Assembly: GCA_027451405.1 (NCBI GenBank)
Contig: DAIDJM010000014.1
Coordinates: forward strand, 16,134-80,133
Length of the DNA: 64,000 nt
Source of the DNA: Acetobacteraceae bacterium
Lineage (GTDB): Bacteria; Pseudomonadota; Alphaproteobacteria; Acetobacterales; Acetobacteraceae
Direction of reading: 5' to 3'
Program-made: the position numbers and the translations under genes
The notes under the pieces: model-generated
Database searches by the model: none
What the model was told of the DNA's origin: nothing
Seen by the model: the letters and a program-made list of their open reading frames with translations, nothing else
Shown here: positions 1 through 8,903 of the stretch, one piece after another
How positions within the stretch are numbered: the first letter of the stretch is position 1
Layout: every line of letters begins with the position of its first letter

Positions 1-44
1 TGCCGCTGCCGCTGCCGGGGGCGGAGACCCTGGCGCTCGGATGA
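1..44 (+). CDS. ccmA: CcmA, C-terminal end (partial)
   Basis: The last 13 codons of a gene entering from the left edge, ending in TGA at 42-44 and overlapping the ccmB ATG as ATGA. The visible tail is Pro/Leu/Ala-rich and has no diagnostic motif. The assignment as the ATPase subunit of the cytochrome c maturation haem exporter rests only on its overlap with ccmB, which ccmA normally precedes. Confidence 0.6.
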   Translation, partial: PLPLPGAETLALG

Positions 45-706
45 GCGGGTTTTTCGCGACCTTCCGGCGCGAGCTGCGGCTCGCGCTGCGGTTCGGCGGC
101 GACACGGCGGGGCCGCTGCTGTTCCTGTTCGTGACGGGGGCGCTGTTTCCGCTGGCGATCGGGCCGGGGCCCTCGACGCTTGGGCGGATCGCGCCGGGGG
201 TGGTGTGGGTGTGCGCGCTGCTCGCGGCGCTGTTGCCGCTCGAGCGGCTGTTCGCCGCGGATTACGAGGACGGATCGCTCGATCTGCTGCTGGTCTCGGG
301 AGTGCCGGCGAGCCTGGTGGCGCTCGCCAAGGCCTGCGCGCACTGGTTGGTCACCGGGTTGCCGCTGCTGGTCGGCGCGGTGCCGCTTGCGGTGATGCTG
401 CGGCTGCCGGATGCGGGGCTGCCGGCGCTGGCGCTCGGGCTGGCGCTCGGGACCGCGTCGCTGTCGCTGCTCGGGACCGCGGCGGCGGCCGTTGTGCTGG
501 GGGCGCGGCGGGCGGGGGTTTTGCTGCCCATTCTGGTGCTGCCGCTGGTGACGCCGGTGCTGATTTTCGGGGCGGCGGCGGCGGATTCGGCGGCGGCGGG
601 GCTGCCGGCGCAGGCCAATCTGTTGCTGCTGGGGGCCGTGTTCGCGGCCTGCGTGCCGCTTTGTCCCCTGGCGGCGGGCGCCGGCCTCCGGGCGGCGACG
701 GATTAG
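41..706 (+). CDS. ccmB: Haem exporter protein CcmB
   Basis: A 221-residue polytopic membrane protein, the normal CcmB length (about 220). CcmB is the permease subunit of the CcmABCD complex, which acts in the inner membrane during c-type cytochrome maturation and releases holo-CcmE. The sequence opens with a short basic cytoplasmic stretch (FRRELRLALR). About six hydrophobic segments follow, rich in Leu/Ala/Val, separated by short loops such as ERLFAADYEDGSLDLLL, which is typical of the family. It overlaps the upstream ccmA remnant by 4 bp. Unusually, ccmC does not follow: the next gene is folE, after a repeat element starting directly at the ccmB stop. Confidence 0.92.
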   Translation: MSGFFATFRRELRLALRFGGDTAGPLLFLFVTGALFPLAIGPGPSTLGRIAPGVVWVCALLAALLPLERLFAADYEDGSLDLLLVSGVPASLVALAKACAHWLVTGLPLLVGAVPLAVMLRLPDAGLPALALGLALGTASLSLLGTAAAAVVLGARRAGVLLPILVLPLVTPVLIFGAAAADSAAAGLPAQANLLLLGAVFAACVPLCPLAAGAGLRAATD

Positions 707-803
707 GGGGCTGGGGCCTTTCGGCCCCAGCGGGCTCGATATCGGTGCGCCATCGGTTCGAGCACCGATGGCGAGGGGGCAGAGCCCCTGCCCGCCGGAG
801 GCA
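707..803 (+). repeat. Dispersed palindromic repeat, family A copy 1
   Basis: Begins directly after the ccmB stop. It holds a perfect 8-bp stem hairpin CTGGGGCC-TTTC-GGCCCCAG (711-730), a second inverted repeat around 743-772, a GGGGC-AGA-GCCCC hairpin (776-788), and the GCCGGAGGCA box (794-803). The same first hairpin and last box recur near 5.3, 33.0, 39.8 and 45.95 kb. The position after a stop codon suggests a transcript end or mRNA stabiliser. That role is inference. Confidence 0.75.
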
Positions 804-867
804 ACCCTTGCCGTGAGCCCCCCGAAGCCCATCATGTGGACTCTGTTTCAAGGAAGCGTCCCCAACC

Positions 868-1503
868 GTGAACAAGCTAGCCCCCCGGCCCCGCGCCGCG
901 CGCGCGAGTGCCGCCCGACCCACCCAGGCCGAGGCCGAGGAGGCGATCCGCACGCTGATCCGATGGGCCGGCGACGATCCCGAGCGCGAGGGACTGCTCG
1001 ACACGCCCAAGCGTGTGGCGAAATCCTATCTCGAGTTCTTCCGGGGCTACACCGAAGACCCGATGCAGCTGCTCGAGCGGACCTTCGAGGAAGTCGAGGG
1101 CTACGACGAGATTGTCCTGCTCCGGGACATCCGGGTGGAGAGCCATTGCGAGCACCACATGGTGCCCATCATCGGCCGGGCGCATGTTGCCTATCTGCCG
1201 CACCATCGCGTGGTGGGCATCAGCAAGCTCGCGCGCGTCGTCGATGCGTATGCACACCGGTTGCAGATCCAGGAGAAGCTCACGGCGCAGATCGCGAACA
1301 CGATCAACGAAGTGCTGGCGCCGCGCGGCACGGCCGTGATTATCGAAGCAGCCCACGAATGCATGACGACCCGCGGCGTGCACAAAACCGGTGTCTCCAT
1401 GGTGACGAGCCGGATGCTCGGCGCGTTCCGCGATGATCCGGCGACACGGCGCGAGTTGCTGGCGATGATCGGGCAGCGCGCGCCGGGGGCGATGGAGGCC
1501 TGA
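868..1503 (+). CDS. folE: GTP cyclohydrolase I (FolE)
   Basis: Converts GTP to 7,8-dihydroneopterin triphosphate, the first step of folate/pterin synthesis and of queuosine precursor supply; cytosolic. The 211-residue length fits the family. Zinc-site and catalytic signatures are clear: [19 protein letters not shown] in the middle, then [16 protein letters not shown] near residue 155 with the second Cys ligand. The start is GTG at 868, with a weak purine-rich AAGGAAG about 12 bases upstream. A DUF1877 gene follows after 6 bp, so the two are probably co-transcribed. Confidence 0.95.
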   Translation: MNKLAPRPRAARASAARPTQAEAEEAIRTLIRWAGDDPEREGLLDTPKRVAKSYLEFFRGYTEDPMQLLERTFEEVEGYDEIVLLRDIRVESHCEHHMVPIIGRAHVAYLPHHRVVGISKLARVVDAYAHRLQIQEKLTAQIANTINEVLAPRGTAVIIEAAHECMTTRGVHKTGVSMVTSRMLGAFRDDPATRRELLAMIGQRAPGAMEA

Positions 1504-1509
1504 TCCGGC

Positions 1510-2013
1510 GTGGCCTTCGAGGCCGTCTTCTACGCGCTGACGCCTTCGGACCTGGAGCGGCTGATTGCCGATCCGGCGATCGCGGCGGCGCTGTTTGCCG
1601 AGGATGAGCCGCCGGTCACACCCTCCGACACGCTCGATATCGGCAACCACTGGCATGGCGTGCACTATCTTCTCTGCGGGCAGCCCAAGGTCGGGCGCGA
1701 GGGGCTGAGCCGTGCGGTGCTGGGCGGCCTGCCGATCGGCGACGATCCGGCCGGCTTCACGGGCTTTGGTCCCGCGCGCTATTTTCCCGCCGATATGGTT
1801 GCGGAACTGAGCCAAGGCATGGGCGATCCGCAGGTCGAGGTGAAAGCGCGCGGCCGGTTCAGTCCGGATGCGATGAACCGGCAGCGCATCCACCCGAGCT
1901 GGCGTCTGGCCGACGGGCCGGGTCTGATCGATTCGTTGCGGAAATTGCGCGCATTCTACGAAGCGGCGGCGACGCGTGGCGACGCGATCGTCACCTGCGT
2001 GCTGCCCGTGTAG
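1510..2013 (+). CDS. DUF1877 (YfbM-like) family protein
   Basis: A 167-residue soluble protein of unknown function. Family features seen are the motif WHGVHYLLCG around residue 49, the LGGLPIGDD segment, and a C-terminal region with YEAAATRGDAIV. The start is GTG, 6 bp after the folE stop, suggesting one transcript. Its last 23 bp overlap the convergent 3' end of the minus-strand TPR gene. No catalytic residue can be assigned. Confidence 0.8.
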   Translation: MAFEAVFYALTPSDLERLIADPAIAAALFAEDEPPVTPSDTLDIGNHWHGVHYLLCGQPKVGREGLSRAVLGGLPIGDDPAGFTGFGPARYFPADMVAELSQGMGDPQVEVKARGRFSPDAMNRQRIHPSWRLADGPGLIDSLRKLRAFYEAAATRGDAIVTCVLPV

Positions 2014-4114
2014 CGAGCCAGCCACCCGCCAGCAGCAGCACGCCGAAGCTTCCGAGGACGAGCGGCTTGTGCCGGTGGATCGTGTCGCGCAGGGCGATCT
2101 GAACCAGACGCTGGCGCGTGCGGCGGAGCCGGGAAAAATCGGGGTCGGGGCAGACGCGGCCGAAAGTAGGCGCGAAGGGCACGGCCGCGCCATGCGCGAC
2201 ATATTGCCGCCAGAGCGATTTGACGTCGGCACCGGCATCGGGAGTCTGCGCCATCCAGCGTGCGGCGCGGCAGAGCATCGCCGCGTACGCCTGACTGCGG
2301 GCAGGAATTTCGGCGGCGGCAGCGCGCACGAGCTCCACTGCGGCGAAGCGGTAATGATAGCGCCGGTCGGGAACCGGCGCGCTGGCGCGATACAGCGCCG
2401 GCTCAGCCGCCACGAAGGTGCCTGGCTGCTTGAACAGCGAGCCGGAAGGCGGGCCGTAGCCGGACGGGTAGGCACCATCGAGCGCCGCCTCATCCGGCTC
2501 CGTTTCGGTGCCGGTGAGTTCCATGCCGCGCTCGCGCAGGCGCAGCGCAGCGCGCCAACCGGCGCTGGCACGATCGCCGGCCCAGAACGCCGATTGCGCG
2601 CGGGCGAGATCATCGCCGAGCGCACGGGCGGCGGGGCGGAGGTCGCTACCGTCGGGCGCCGCCATGGAAAAATAGGGGATAGCCTCCGCGTAGCGTCCGT
2701 CGCGCATCAGGCGGCGGCCGAGCAGATTGCGGATCCGGATCGGATCGATCTGCCAGGCCTCCGTGTATTTCACGAGACCCGGTCGCGGCGGCACGTGCGC
2801 ATCGACGAAGGCCCTGAGTTCGTCCGTCGTCAGGACCCGCTCGGCGAGATAGGCGACATCGCCCCAATAGGTCGCGGCAACCGGCCATAACACCTGCATG
2901 GCATGCGGAAAGTCGCCGCGCATCAGCGTGAGCGCGCCACTCTCGCCTTGCAACAAATCCCGGCTGGACGGTTCGAGACTGGGCAGTTGCGGGGTGTTGG
3001 CGAGCGCGCCGATCGCCTGCGCGTAATCCAGCTGCGCTTCGGCCCGGTCGCCACGCTGGAGCGCCAGCTTGGCGCGGACCCAGAGGGCGAGCGGCGTTTG
3101 CGTGCGCGCCGCCAGGCGAGCGGCGGTTTCGTAGTCGCCGAGCCGATAGCAAAGCGCCGCCAGGCGGTCGGTGCCGGCGGGCGCGCCCTCTGCCGCGATC
3201 GCGCTGGCCAAGGCGTGCAACGGCGACAGGTTGGGCGTGTCGCCGGTATCGGCGCCGGCGAGTTCCGCATCGGTGAGGTCACCGGGACGGGTGCGGAGAT
3301 ATTCGCCCGTACGCGCGAGCGCGGTGATCACGAGAAGGCGGGCCGTCAGCGGATCGCGCAGGTCCGCGCCGAGGTGATTCGGATCGGTCAGGAGCCTGAG
3401 CGCCTCGATCCGCAGCGATTGGACGGCGCTGGCCGATCCGGCGGCCGCCTGCTGCGCATAGAGCGCGATGGCGGCCGGATGGTCGCCGGCGGCCCAGGCC
3501 AGACGCGCCTGCTCGCCCAGACTCGCCGCGGCCAGTCCAAGCGGATCGGGCGCGCCGGCTTCAGCGAGTGCGCGTGTTTGCGCGAAAGCGCGCGCCGCGC
3601 CCGCCGGGTCCCCGGTTCTGGCCAGCGTGCGGCCGAGCATGTAGGCGGCCCACACGATGCGGTCGCGCGCGTCGGATGCCGGCAACGCGAGCACGGCGCG
3701 GAATTGCGCGCGCGCGCCGGCCATATCGTCGTGCGCGAAGGCGACGGCGCCAGCCGTGTAGAGGCGGATCGCGATGGGAAGATCGTGCGCCTGCGCAAGC
3801 GCCGCGGCTCGCGTCGGCGTGGCGCGCATGGCAGCAAGCGCTTGTTGCTGCGCGGGCGAGAGACCTGCCTGCTCGGCCCGGTCTCGGGCATTGTGATCGC
3901 CATCGTTCTCGCGCGGGACGATGGCGGCCTTGGGGGCTGCCACAAGATGCGCGGCCTCCCAGGCAAAGCTGTTCGCCGGCGTTTGTCTGAGCGTCTGGCG
4001 GCGATTGTCGAGCAATTGCCAAGGCGTGCCGATCACGCAACCGAGGGCGCCCGCAGCAGCGAGCAGAAGGAGCCCCAGCAAGGCGACCATTTTCGCGGAT
4101 TCAAGGCGAGGCAT
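1991..4114 (-). CDS. Large TPR-type membrane protein, function unknown
   Basis: About 707 residues from the ATG at 4114, which overlaps the upstream DUF3142 gene by 14 bp. A hydrophobic segment at residues 9-27 (VALLGLLLLAAAG core) is a signal anchor or signal peptide. A long Ala-rich helical repeat region of TPR/SEL1 character follows, with repeated patterns like A-x-x-LG-x-x-x-A. A second hydrophobic segment lies at the extreme C-terminus (LGSFGVLLLAGGWLA) followed by a basic tail. This predicts a periplasmic helical solenoid anchored at both ends. No enzyme motif was seen. The tight overlap with the DUF3142 gene argues for a shared role. Upstream in-frame codons exist but read through the DUF3142 gene in another frame. 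Confidence 0.7.
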   Translation of the reverse strand: MPRLESAKMVALLGLLLLAAAGALGCVIGTPWQLLDNRRQTLRQTPANSFAWEAAHLVAAPKAAIVPRENDGDHNARDRAEQAGLSPAQQQALAAMRATPTRAAALAQAHDLPIAIRLYTAGAVAFAHDDMAGARAQFRAVLALPASDARDRIVWAAYMLGRTLARTGDPAGAARAFAQTRALAEAGAPDPLGLAAASLGEQARLAWAAGDHPAAIALYAQQAAAGSASAVQSLRIEALRLLTDPNHLGADLRDPLTARLLVITALARTGEYLRTRPGDLTDAELAGADTGDTPNLSPLHALASAIAAEGAPAGTDRLAALCYRLGDYETAARLAARTQTPLALWVRAKLALQRGDRAEAQLDYAQAIGALANTPQLPSLEPSSRDLLQGESGALTLMRGDFPHAMQVLWPVAATYWGDVAYLAERVLTTDELRAFVDAHVPPRPGLVKYTEAWQIDPIRIRNLLGRRLMRDGRYAEAIPYFSMAAPDGSDLRPAARALGDDLARAQSAFWAGDRASAGWRAALRLRERGMELTGTETEPDEAALDGAYPSGYGPPSGSLFKQPGTFVAAEPALYRASAPVPDRRYHYRFAAVELVRAAAAEIPARSQAYAAMLCRAARWMAQTPDAGADVKSLWRQYVAHGAAVPFAPTFGRVCPDPDFSRLRRTRQRLVQIALRDTIHRHKPLVLGSFGVLLLAGGWLATRAARR

Positions 4115-5261
4115 CGGCGATCCCCATGGCCGGCGCGCAGCGCGCCCAGCCCACGAACATTTCGGTGTGCGGCGGCAACAGGATCGTGCCGCGCGGCACG
4201 AGCGCATGATCTTGCAGCGAGAACGGTCCGGCACCATCCGCCTCCGGGCAGTGCGGCGGCAGATTCGTGCGAGCCGGGACCGGGCTGTCCACGTCGCCGC
4301 GATTGCGCAGGTAAAGGCGCACGAAACCGCGCCCATCCGATTGCGAGGCCAGATCAATCCGCGGCGGCGGCAGCGCGCCGCCGATCACCGCCCGCAGCGT
4401 CGCGAGATGCCAGGCCCGGCGGTCAGTCGCGACCGGCAAGCGGAACCAGACGATGCCGCGGAGCGTGGGCGGTGCCTCGGCACGCAGCCGCTCCAGGAAA
4501 TCGGCAACGGTGCGCGGCGCCACGGCCTCCTCGATCCCGGGCTCGCCATCGAGCACCGGCGCCTCGCCTTCGACCGCGAGCAGGCGGCCCCGCGCATCCG
4601 CGACGACTCGCGCGCCATAGGCAGGCAGCGCGATCGCGAACGGCAGGGCGCTGCGGGCGGCCAGGCGCGCGATCCAGAGACGGGCCGCGGTCGGGTCGAA
4701 CAAGCCGGTGCGCGGATCGCTGACGGAATGGAGTTGCAGCACCAGACCGTCGACGGCACCCGCCAAGGCCGGAAAGGAAGGCGCGCGCAACCAGGTCGGC
4801 AAAGCGGTCGCGGTCAGCCGCGTGCGAGGGCGGAGCGTCGCGCGCAGGTCGCGCAGGAAAGCGGCGTAATCGGCCAGATGCGCAGTCGCGGCGTCATGGT
4901 CGATCTCGAGCGTGGCACGCGCACGAACCGGCACGCGCGTGAAGGCGTCGCGCACGGCGCGCAGGAGCGCGTCACGGTTTTTGGGGCCGATCGGTGGCTC
5001 GATGCGGATGACCGGGACAGCGGCGCCGAGCGCGGTCCAATTCACCTCCGGAACGGAGAGCCTGGCGCCATCGCCGATTTCGCCGGCGAGGACGTGCCAG
5101 GCAGGGAACAGGTCGTGCGCCTCAGCGATGGCGTCATCGAGAGCGGGGGACCAGTGGCGCTGCCAGATGAACGCGCTCTCGGTGCCGAGGCCGGGGGGAC
5201 CTGCGTCGCCGATCAAGGCCAGGACAAGCGCGAGTGGCGCGAGTTTCACACGCGGCAGCAT
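4101..5261 (-). CDS. DUF3142 domain protein, exported
   Basis: A 386-residue protein starting at the ATG at 5261, which has GGAGG about 10 bases upstream. An in-frame ATG 24 bp further upstream is less likely. A hydrophobic N-terminus (LAPLALVLALIG) looks like a signal peptide. The mature part begins with FIWQRHWSPAL, the hallmark opening of DUF3142, and continues as an alternating beta/alpha pattern with segments such as GLVLQLHS and GIVWFRLP, reminiscent of a TIM-barrel glycosidase-like fold. The resemblance to glycosidases is inference. It overlaps the downstream TPR gene. A family A repeat lies just upstream. Confidence 0.75.
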   Translation of the reverse strand: MLPRVKLAPLALVLALIGDAGPPGLGTESAFIWQRHWSPALDDAIAEAHDLFPAWHVLAGEIGDGARLSVPEVNWTALGAAVPVIRIEPPIGPKNRDALLRAVRDAFTRVPVRARATLEIDHDAATAHLADYAAFLRDLRATLRPRTRLTATALPTWLRAPSFPALAGAVDGLVLQLHSVSDPRTGLFDPTAARLWIARLAARSALPFAIALPAYGARVVADARGRLLAVEGEAPVLDGEPGIEEAVAPRTVADFLERLRAEAPPTLRGIVWFRLPVATDRRAWHLATLRAVIGGALPPPRIDLASQSDGRGFVRLYLRNRGDVDSPVPARTNLPPHCPEADGAGPFSLQDHALVPRGTILLPPHTEMFVGWARCAPAMGIADASP

Positions 5262-5287
5262 AACGGGCCTGCCTCCGGCCATCACCT

Positions 5288-5350
5288 GGAGGATTTCAGG
5301 CCTTTCGGCCCCAGCTTGGTCCAGGGGCGACGCCCAGGCCGCCGGAGGCA
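5288..5350 (+). repeat. Dispersed palindromic repeat, family A copy 2 (decayed)
   Basis: Contains GGCC-TTTC-GGCC (5299-5310), with the left arm of the long hairpin degenerated, then a CAGGGGCGACGCCC-type inverted repeat, and the GCCGGAGGCA box (5341-5350). It fills the space between the stop of the minus-strand histidine phosphatase (5354) and the start of the DUF3142 gene. Its box end faces the phosphatase stop, opposite to the orientation of the other copies relative to the adjacent stop. Confidence 0.65.
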
Positions 5351-5353
5351 GAG

Positions 5354-5962
5354 CTAGAACATCTCATTGACCGCAACGACCCGCCACCCCACCGGCCCTC
5401 GCTCCAATTGCGTCAGCGAAAGATTCTGCACCGAAAAATGCAGCGCCGAGCGAGCCCCCATCCCCGCCGCATGCGCGATCGCCGCGCGGATGGCGCCGCC
5501 ATGGCTGACGGCGACCACATCCCCCTGCCCGGTCTCGGCTGCCAGACGCTCGAGCGACGTGCCGACCCGCCGCACGACATCCTCCATGCTTTCGCCGCCC
5601 GGCGGTGTTTCGGCGGCGCCAAGCGGCCAGAAGGCATGCGCGGGTTCCCGAAGCTGCGCCGGCAGATCGGCGTGCGCCAGGCCGTGCCAGTCGCCGAGAT
5701 CCTGTTCGATCAGACCGGGTTCGACGTGCAGGGTCACATCGATTCCCGCGGCACGTTGGATTGCTTCGGCGGTGCGGCGCGTGCGCGAGAGAGGCGTGAC
5801 GATCCAATGGGCCGGGTGCGGCAGACGCGCGGCCAAAGCCGCGTAGCTCGGGCGCTGCGTGGCGAGCGAGGTTTCGCAGAGGGCTACGTCCATGCGGCCG
5901 TAGAGATAGGCGCGTGCGTTCTCCTCCACGATCGCGTGGCGGATCAGCCAGAAGCGGGTCAT
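5354..5962 (-). CDS. Histidine phosphatase family protein
   Basis: A 202-residue member of the phosphoglycerate mutase-like superfamily. The catalytic motif is LIRHA at residues 6-10, where most members have RHG. Other family features are TPLSRTRRTAEAI near residue 57 (second Arg of the site), DLGDWHGL, and the distal VSHGGAIRAAI with the second catalytic His. It could act on phosphorylated sugars or the alpha-ribazole phosphate class, but the substrate cannot be told. It lies 4 bp after the ABC permease gene, so it is probably the last gene of that transcript. Confidence 0.85.
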   Translation of the reverse strand: MTRFWLIRHAIVEENARAYLYGRMDVALCETSLATQRPSYAALAARLPHPAHWIVTPLSRTRRTAEAIQRAAGIDVTLHVEPGLIEQDLGDWHGLAHADLPAQLREPAHAFWPLGAAETPPGGESMEDVVRRVGTSLERLAAETGQGDVVAVSHGGAIRAAIAHAAGMGARSALHFSVQNLSLTQLERGPVGWRVVAVNEMF

Positions 5963-5966
5963 GCCG

Positions 5967-6767
5967 TCACTCGCCGATATTCATGAGCGCGCCATTGCGT
6001 CGCGCCGCCTGAAATTGTTGCCAGAAGAGAAGGGTGGCGCCGGTAAGCCAGGCGGCGTTCAAGCCGAAGGCCCAGGCGAGATGATCCCAGCGCACGACGC
6101 CGAACCGCACCGCCGCGCGCAGTCCCTCGAACACATGCGCGGCAGGCAGCGAAAGCGCGATCGCTTGCAGCCAATGCGGCATCACCGAGACCGGGTAGTA
6201 GACCGCGGCAAGCGGCGCGAGCCCCACGAGCATGGACCAGACCAGCGTCTCGGCGCCGCCGCCCTGTGCCAGGATCAACGAAATGCAGCCGAGCGCGATC
6301 CACCAGCCCATCATCATCAGGTTCGCGGCGAAGAGCACGATCACCGGACCGACGCTCAGCAGATTGAAATGATAGAGCAACGCCGCGAGCGTCGCGGCAG
6401 GCAGCACGCCGAGCAGCATGCGGATCATCGACATGGCCACCAGCGCCGCGATCAGTTCCCAGGGACGCAGCGGCGAGATGAAAATATGGCCGAGATTGCG
6501 CGACCAGATTTCCTCCATGAAGGTCACGGCAAAACCGAGATGGCTGCGCAGCGCCATCTCCCAAAGCAGCACGCCGCCGAGCAGGGCGGCAATGGTGATG
6601 CCGCCGGCGGAGGCACCGAGCCGGGCCGCGAAGAAGCTGCTCGTGAAACCCCAAATGCACATTTGCAGCACCGGCCAGTAGGCAAGATCGAGCAGCCGCG
6701 GCCAGGAGCGGCGGAACAGCGTCAGATGCCGGTACATCAGACCCCAGATGCGGCGCAGCGGGGTCAC
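5967..6767 (-). CDS. ABC-2 type exporter permease
   Basis: A 266-residue polytopic membrane protein with six hydrophobic segments and the ABC-2 layout: an N-terminal amphipathic stretch (IWGLMYRHLTLFRRSW), then YWPVLQMCIWGF as the first membrane helix and a central conserved loop around EEIWSRNLGHIFISPL. It overlaps the upstream ATPase gene by 4 bp (ATGA), giving a two-component exporter. The substrate is not evident; drugs or polysaccharide are usual for this class. The histidine phosphatase follows after 4 bp. Confidence 0.88.
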   Translation of the reverse strand: MTPLRRIWGLMYRHLTLFRRSWPRLLDLAYWPVLQMCIWGFTSSFFAARLGASAGGITIAALLGGVLLWEMALRSHLGFAVTFMEEIWSRNLGHIFISPLRPWELIAALVAMSMIRMLLGVLPAATLAALLYHFNLLSVGPVIVLFAANLMMMGWWIALGCISLILAQGGGAETLVWSMLVGLAPLAAVYYPVSVMPHWLQAIALSLPAAHVFEGLRAAVRFGVVRWDHLAWAFGLNAAWLTGATLLFWQQFQAARRNGALMNIGE

Positions 6768-7501
6768 GCGGTGACCACCTGGCGGTCGCGCGCGATGTCG
6801 AGGAAGACGTCCTCGAGATCGTCGCGGTTATAGCGGGCGAGCAGATCGGAAGGCGTGCCGCGATCGACGATGCGGCCGGCTTTCATCATCAGCACCTGGT
6901 CGCAGAGCCGTTCCACCTCCGCCATGTTGTGCGAGGCGAGCAGCAGGGTGCAGCCGCTTTGCGCGCGGTAGCGCTCGAGCCAGCTGCGCACGAGGTCGCC
7001 AGTGTCGGGATCGAGGCTGGCGGTCGGCTCGTCGAGCAGCAGCAGGCGCGGCCGATTGATCAGGGATTTGGCCAGGGCGACGCGGGTTTTCTGGCCGGCG
7101 GAAAGCTTGCCCGCCGCGCGGTCGAGAAAACCGTGCAGGTCGAGCTCATCGGCGAGTTCGGCGATGCGGCGGTCGATCCCCGCCACATTGTAGAGATGGC
7201 CGTAAACGCGGAGATTTTCCGCGACCGTCAGGCGCGCGGGCAGCGCCACATAGGGCGAGGAAAAATTCATCTGCGCGAGCGGCGCGAAGCGGTCGCGGGC
7301 CATGTCGTGGCCGAGCACGCCGATGCGGCCGGAGGTGGGGACGAGCAGGCCGAGCAGCATGGCGATGGTGGTGGTCTTGCCAGCGCCGTTGCCGCCGAGC
7401 AGCCCGACCGTTTCGCCCTCGCGTACGGTGAAGGCGATCGCATCGACCGCGAGCGTTTCGCGGTAGCGCTTGGTCAGCGCCGAGACCTCGATGACGTTCA
7501 T
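6764..7501 (-). CDS. ABC transporter ATP-binding protein
   Basis: A 245-residue ATPase with all canonical motifs: Walker [10 protein letters not shown] near residue 36, Q-loop region AQMNFSS, signature LSAGQKTRV, Walker [14 protein letters not shown] and the H-loop ASHN. It belongs to the DrrA/NodI-like class that partners ABC-2 permeases and overlaps the permease gene by 4 bp. It is divergent from rph, and the 77-bp space between them must hold both promoters. Confidence 0.93.
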   Translation of the reverse strand: MNVIEVSALTKRYRETLAVDAIAFTVREGETVGLLGGNGAGKTTTIAMLLGLLVPTSGRIGVLGHDMARDRFAPLAQMNFSSPYVALPARLTVAENLRVYGHLYNVAGIDRRIAELADELDLHGFLDRAAGKLSAGQKTRVALAKSLINRPRLLLLDEPTASLDPDTGDLVRSWLERYRAQSGCTLLLASHNMAEVERLCDQVLMMKAGRIVDRGTPSDLLARYNRDDLEDVFLDIARDRQVVTA

Positions 7502-7578
7502 CGTCGGGGCATATACAGGCCACCCACGCGCCGACCAGGGCCCTGGCCGACGGGGCGGCTCTTCGTTATGCGGCGCGC

Positions 7579-8292
7579 ATGCGACCTTCCGGCCGAACCC
7601 CGACTGCCCTTCGCCCTGTCTCGATCGAGCCGGGCTTCGCCCGCCATGCGGAAGGCAGTTGCCTGATCCGCATGGGCGGCACCGAAGTCCTGTGCACGGC
7701 GAGCGCCGAGACGCGCGTGCCGCCTTTCCTGCGCGGCCAGGGGCTCGGCTGGGTCACGGCCGAATACGGGATGCTGCCGCGGGCCACCCACACGCGTGGC
7801 GATCGCGAGGCGGCGCGCGGAAAGCAATCGGGGCGGACGCAGGAGATCCAGCGGCTGATCGGACGTTCGCTGCGCGCCGTGGTGGACCGGCGGGCGATGG
7901 GCGAGATGTCGGTGACGCTCGATTGCGACGTGCTCAACGCCGATGGCGGCACGCGCTGCGCCAGCATCACCGGCGCCTATGTGGCGCTGGCGCTGGCCTT
8001 CCGGCGGCTGCATGAGCGCGGCGTGCTGATGCAGAACCCGCTGCGTGCGCAAGTCGCGGCGGTGTCCTGCGGCATCCGCGAGGGCGTGGCGCTGCTCGAT
8101 CTCGATTACGAGGAGGACAGCAGCGCCGAAGCGGACGCGAATTTCGTCCTGGCCGACACCGGAATCGTCGAAATCCAGGGCACCGCGGAGCAGGCCCCCT
8201 TCTCGCCGGCGCAATTCACCGAGCTGATGGCGCTCGCGCAGTCGGGGGTGGCCGCCTTGTTCGAGGTGCAACGCGCCGCGCTCGGCGCATGA
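7579..8292 (+). CDS. rph: Ribonuclease PH
   Basis: A 237-residue phosphorolytic 3'-5' exoribonuclease that trims tRNA 3' ends. Length and motifs fit: MRPSGRTP at the start, [40 protein letters not shown] and the [18 protein letters not shown] metal-site region. It overlaps rdgB by 4 bp (ATGA). This is the common alphaproteobacterial rph-rdgB-hemW order. Confidence 0.96.
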   Translation: MRPSGRTPTALRPVSIEPGFARHAEGSCLIRMGGTEVLCTASAETRVPPFLRGQGLGWVTAEYGMLPRATHTRGDREAARGKQSGRTQEIQRLIGRSLRAVVDRRAMGEMSVTLDCDVLNADGGTRCASITGAYVALALAFRRLHERGVLMQNPLRAQVAAVSCGIREGVALLDLDYEEDSSAEADANFVLADTGIVEIQGTAEQAPFSPAQFTELMALAQSGVAALFEVQRAALGA

Positions 8293-8903
8293 ACCGGCGG
8301 CTCGTGCCCGGCGACCGGCTGGTGGTCGCGACGCACAACCCGGGCAAGCTCGCGGAGATCGCCGAACTGCTCGCGCCGCACGGGCTGGTGGCTGTCTCGG
8401 CCGGCTCACTCGGGCTCCCGGAACCCGAGGAAAGTGCGGAAGATTTCGCCGGCAATGCGCGGATCAAGGCGCGTTCCGCGGCTGAGCGCGCCGGATTGCC
8501 GGCGCTGGCGGACGATTCCGGCTTTTGCGTCGCGGCCCTGAACGGCAAGCCGGGCGTGCATTCGGCCCGCTGGGCGGGAGATGGGCGCGATTTCACTTCG
8601 GCCATGCAGCGCGTTCACGAGGCGGCGGGCAACGCCCCCGACCGCCGGGCCTGGTTCGTCTGCGCGCTCTGCCTCGCCTGGCCGGACGGGGAGACCGCCA
8701 CTTTCGTCGGGCGAGTGGATGGCAGCTTCGTCTGGCCGCCGCGCGGCGCGCGCGGCTTCGGCTACGATCCAGTATTCGCGCCGATCGGCGGGGCCGAGAC
8801 CTATGGCGAGATGGAGCCGGCGCGAAAACATGCGACGAGCCATCGGGCCCGCGCCATGGCCCAGTTTGCGGCCTGGCTGGCGGAGGCGCCACCCAGCGCC
8901 TGA
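8289..8903 (+). CDS. rdgB: dITP/XTP pyrophosphatase (RdgB/HAM1)
   Basis: A 204-residue nucleotide-pool sanitation enzyme that hydrolyses (d)ITP and XTP to monophosphates, keeping deaminated purines out of nucleic acids. Signatures: [13 protein letters not shown] (substrate loop), LADDSGFCV (metal-binding acidic residues), [20 protein letters not shown] and the C-terminal HRARAM. It is translationally coupled to rph. Its last 103 bp overlap the 3' end of the minus-strand acyltransferase gene. Confidence 0.95.
   Translation: MNRRLVPGDRLVVATHNPGKLAEIAELLAPHGLVAVSAGSLGLPEPEESAEDFAGNARIKARSAAERAGLPALADDSGFCVAALNGKPGVHSARWAGDGRDFTSAMQRVHEAAGNAPDRRAWFVCALCLAWPDGETATFVGRVDGSFVWPPRGARGFGYDPVFAPIGGAETYGEMEPARKHATSHRARAMAQFAAWLAEAPPSA

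Noticed and set aside
877..2625. 582-codon open frame on the minus strand opposite folE and the DUF1877 gene
   Set aside because: Arg/His/Ala-rich content with no recognisable motif and complete overlap with folE, which has clear family signatures. Long antisense frames are expected at about 69% GC.
1976..4723. Long plus-strand frames (304 and 606 codons) opposite the TPR and DUF3142 genes
   Set aside because: Low-complexity translation without domain patterns; the minus-strand genes have membrane segments, family motifs and coupled starts.
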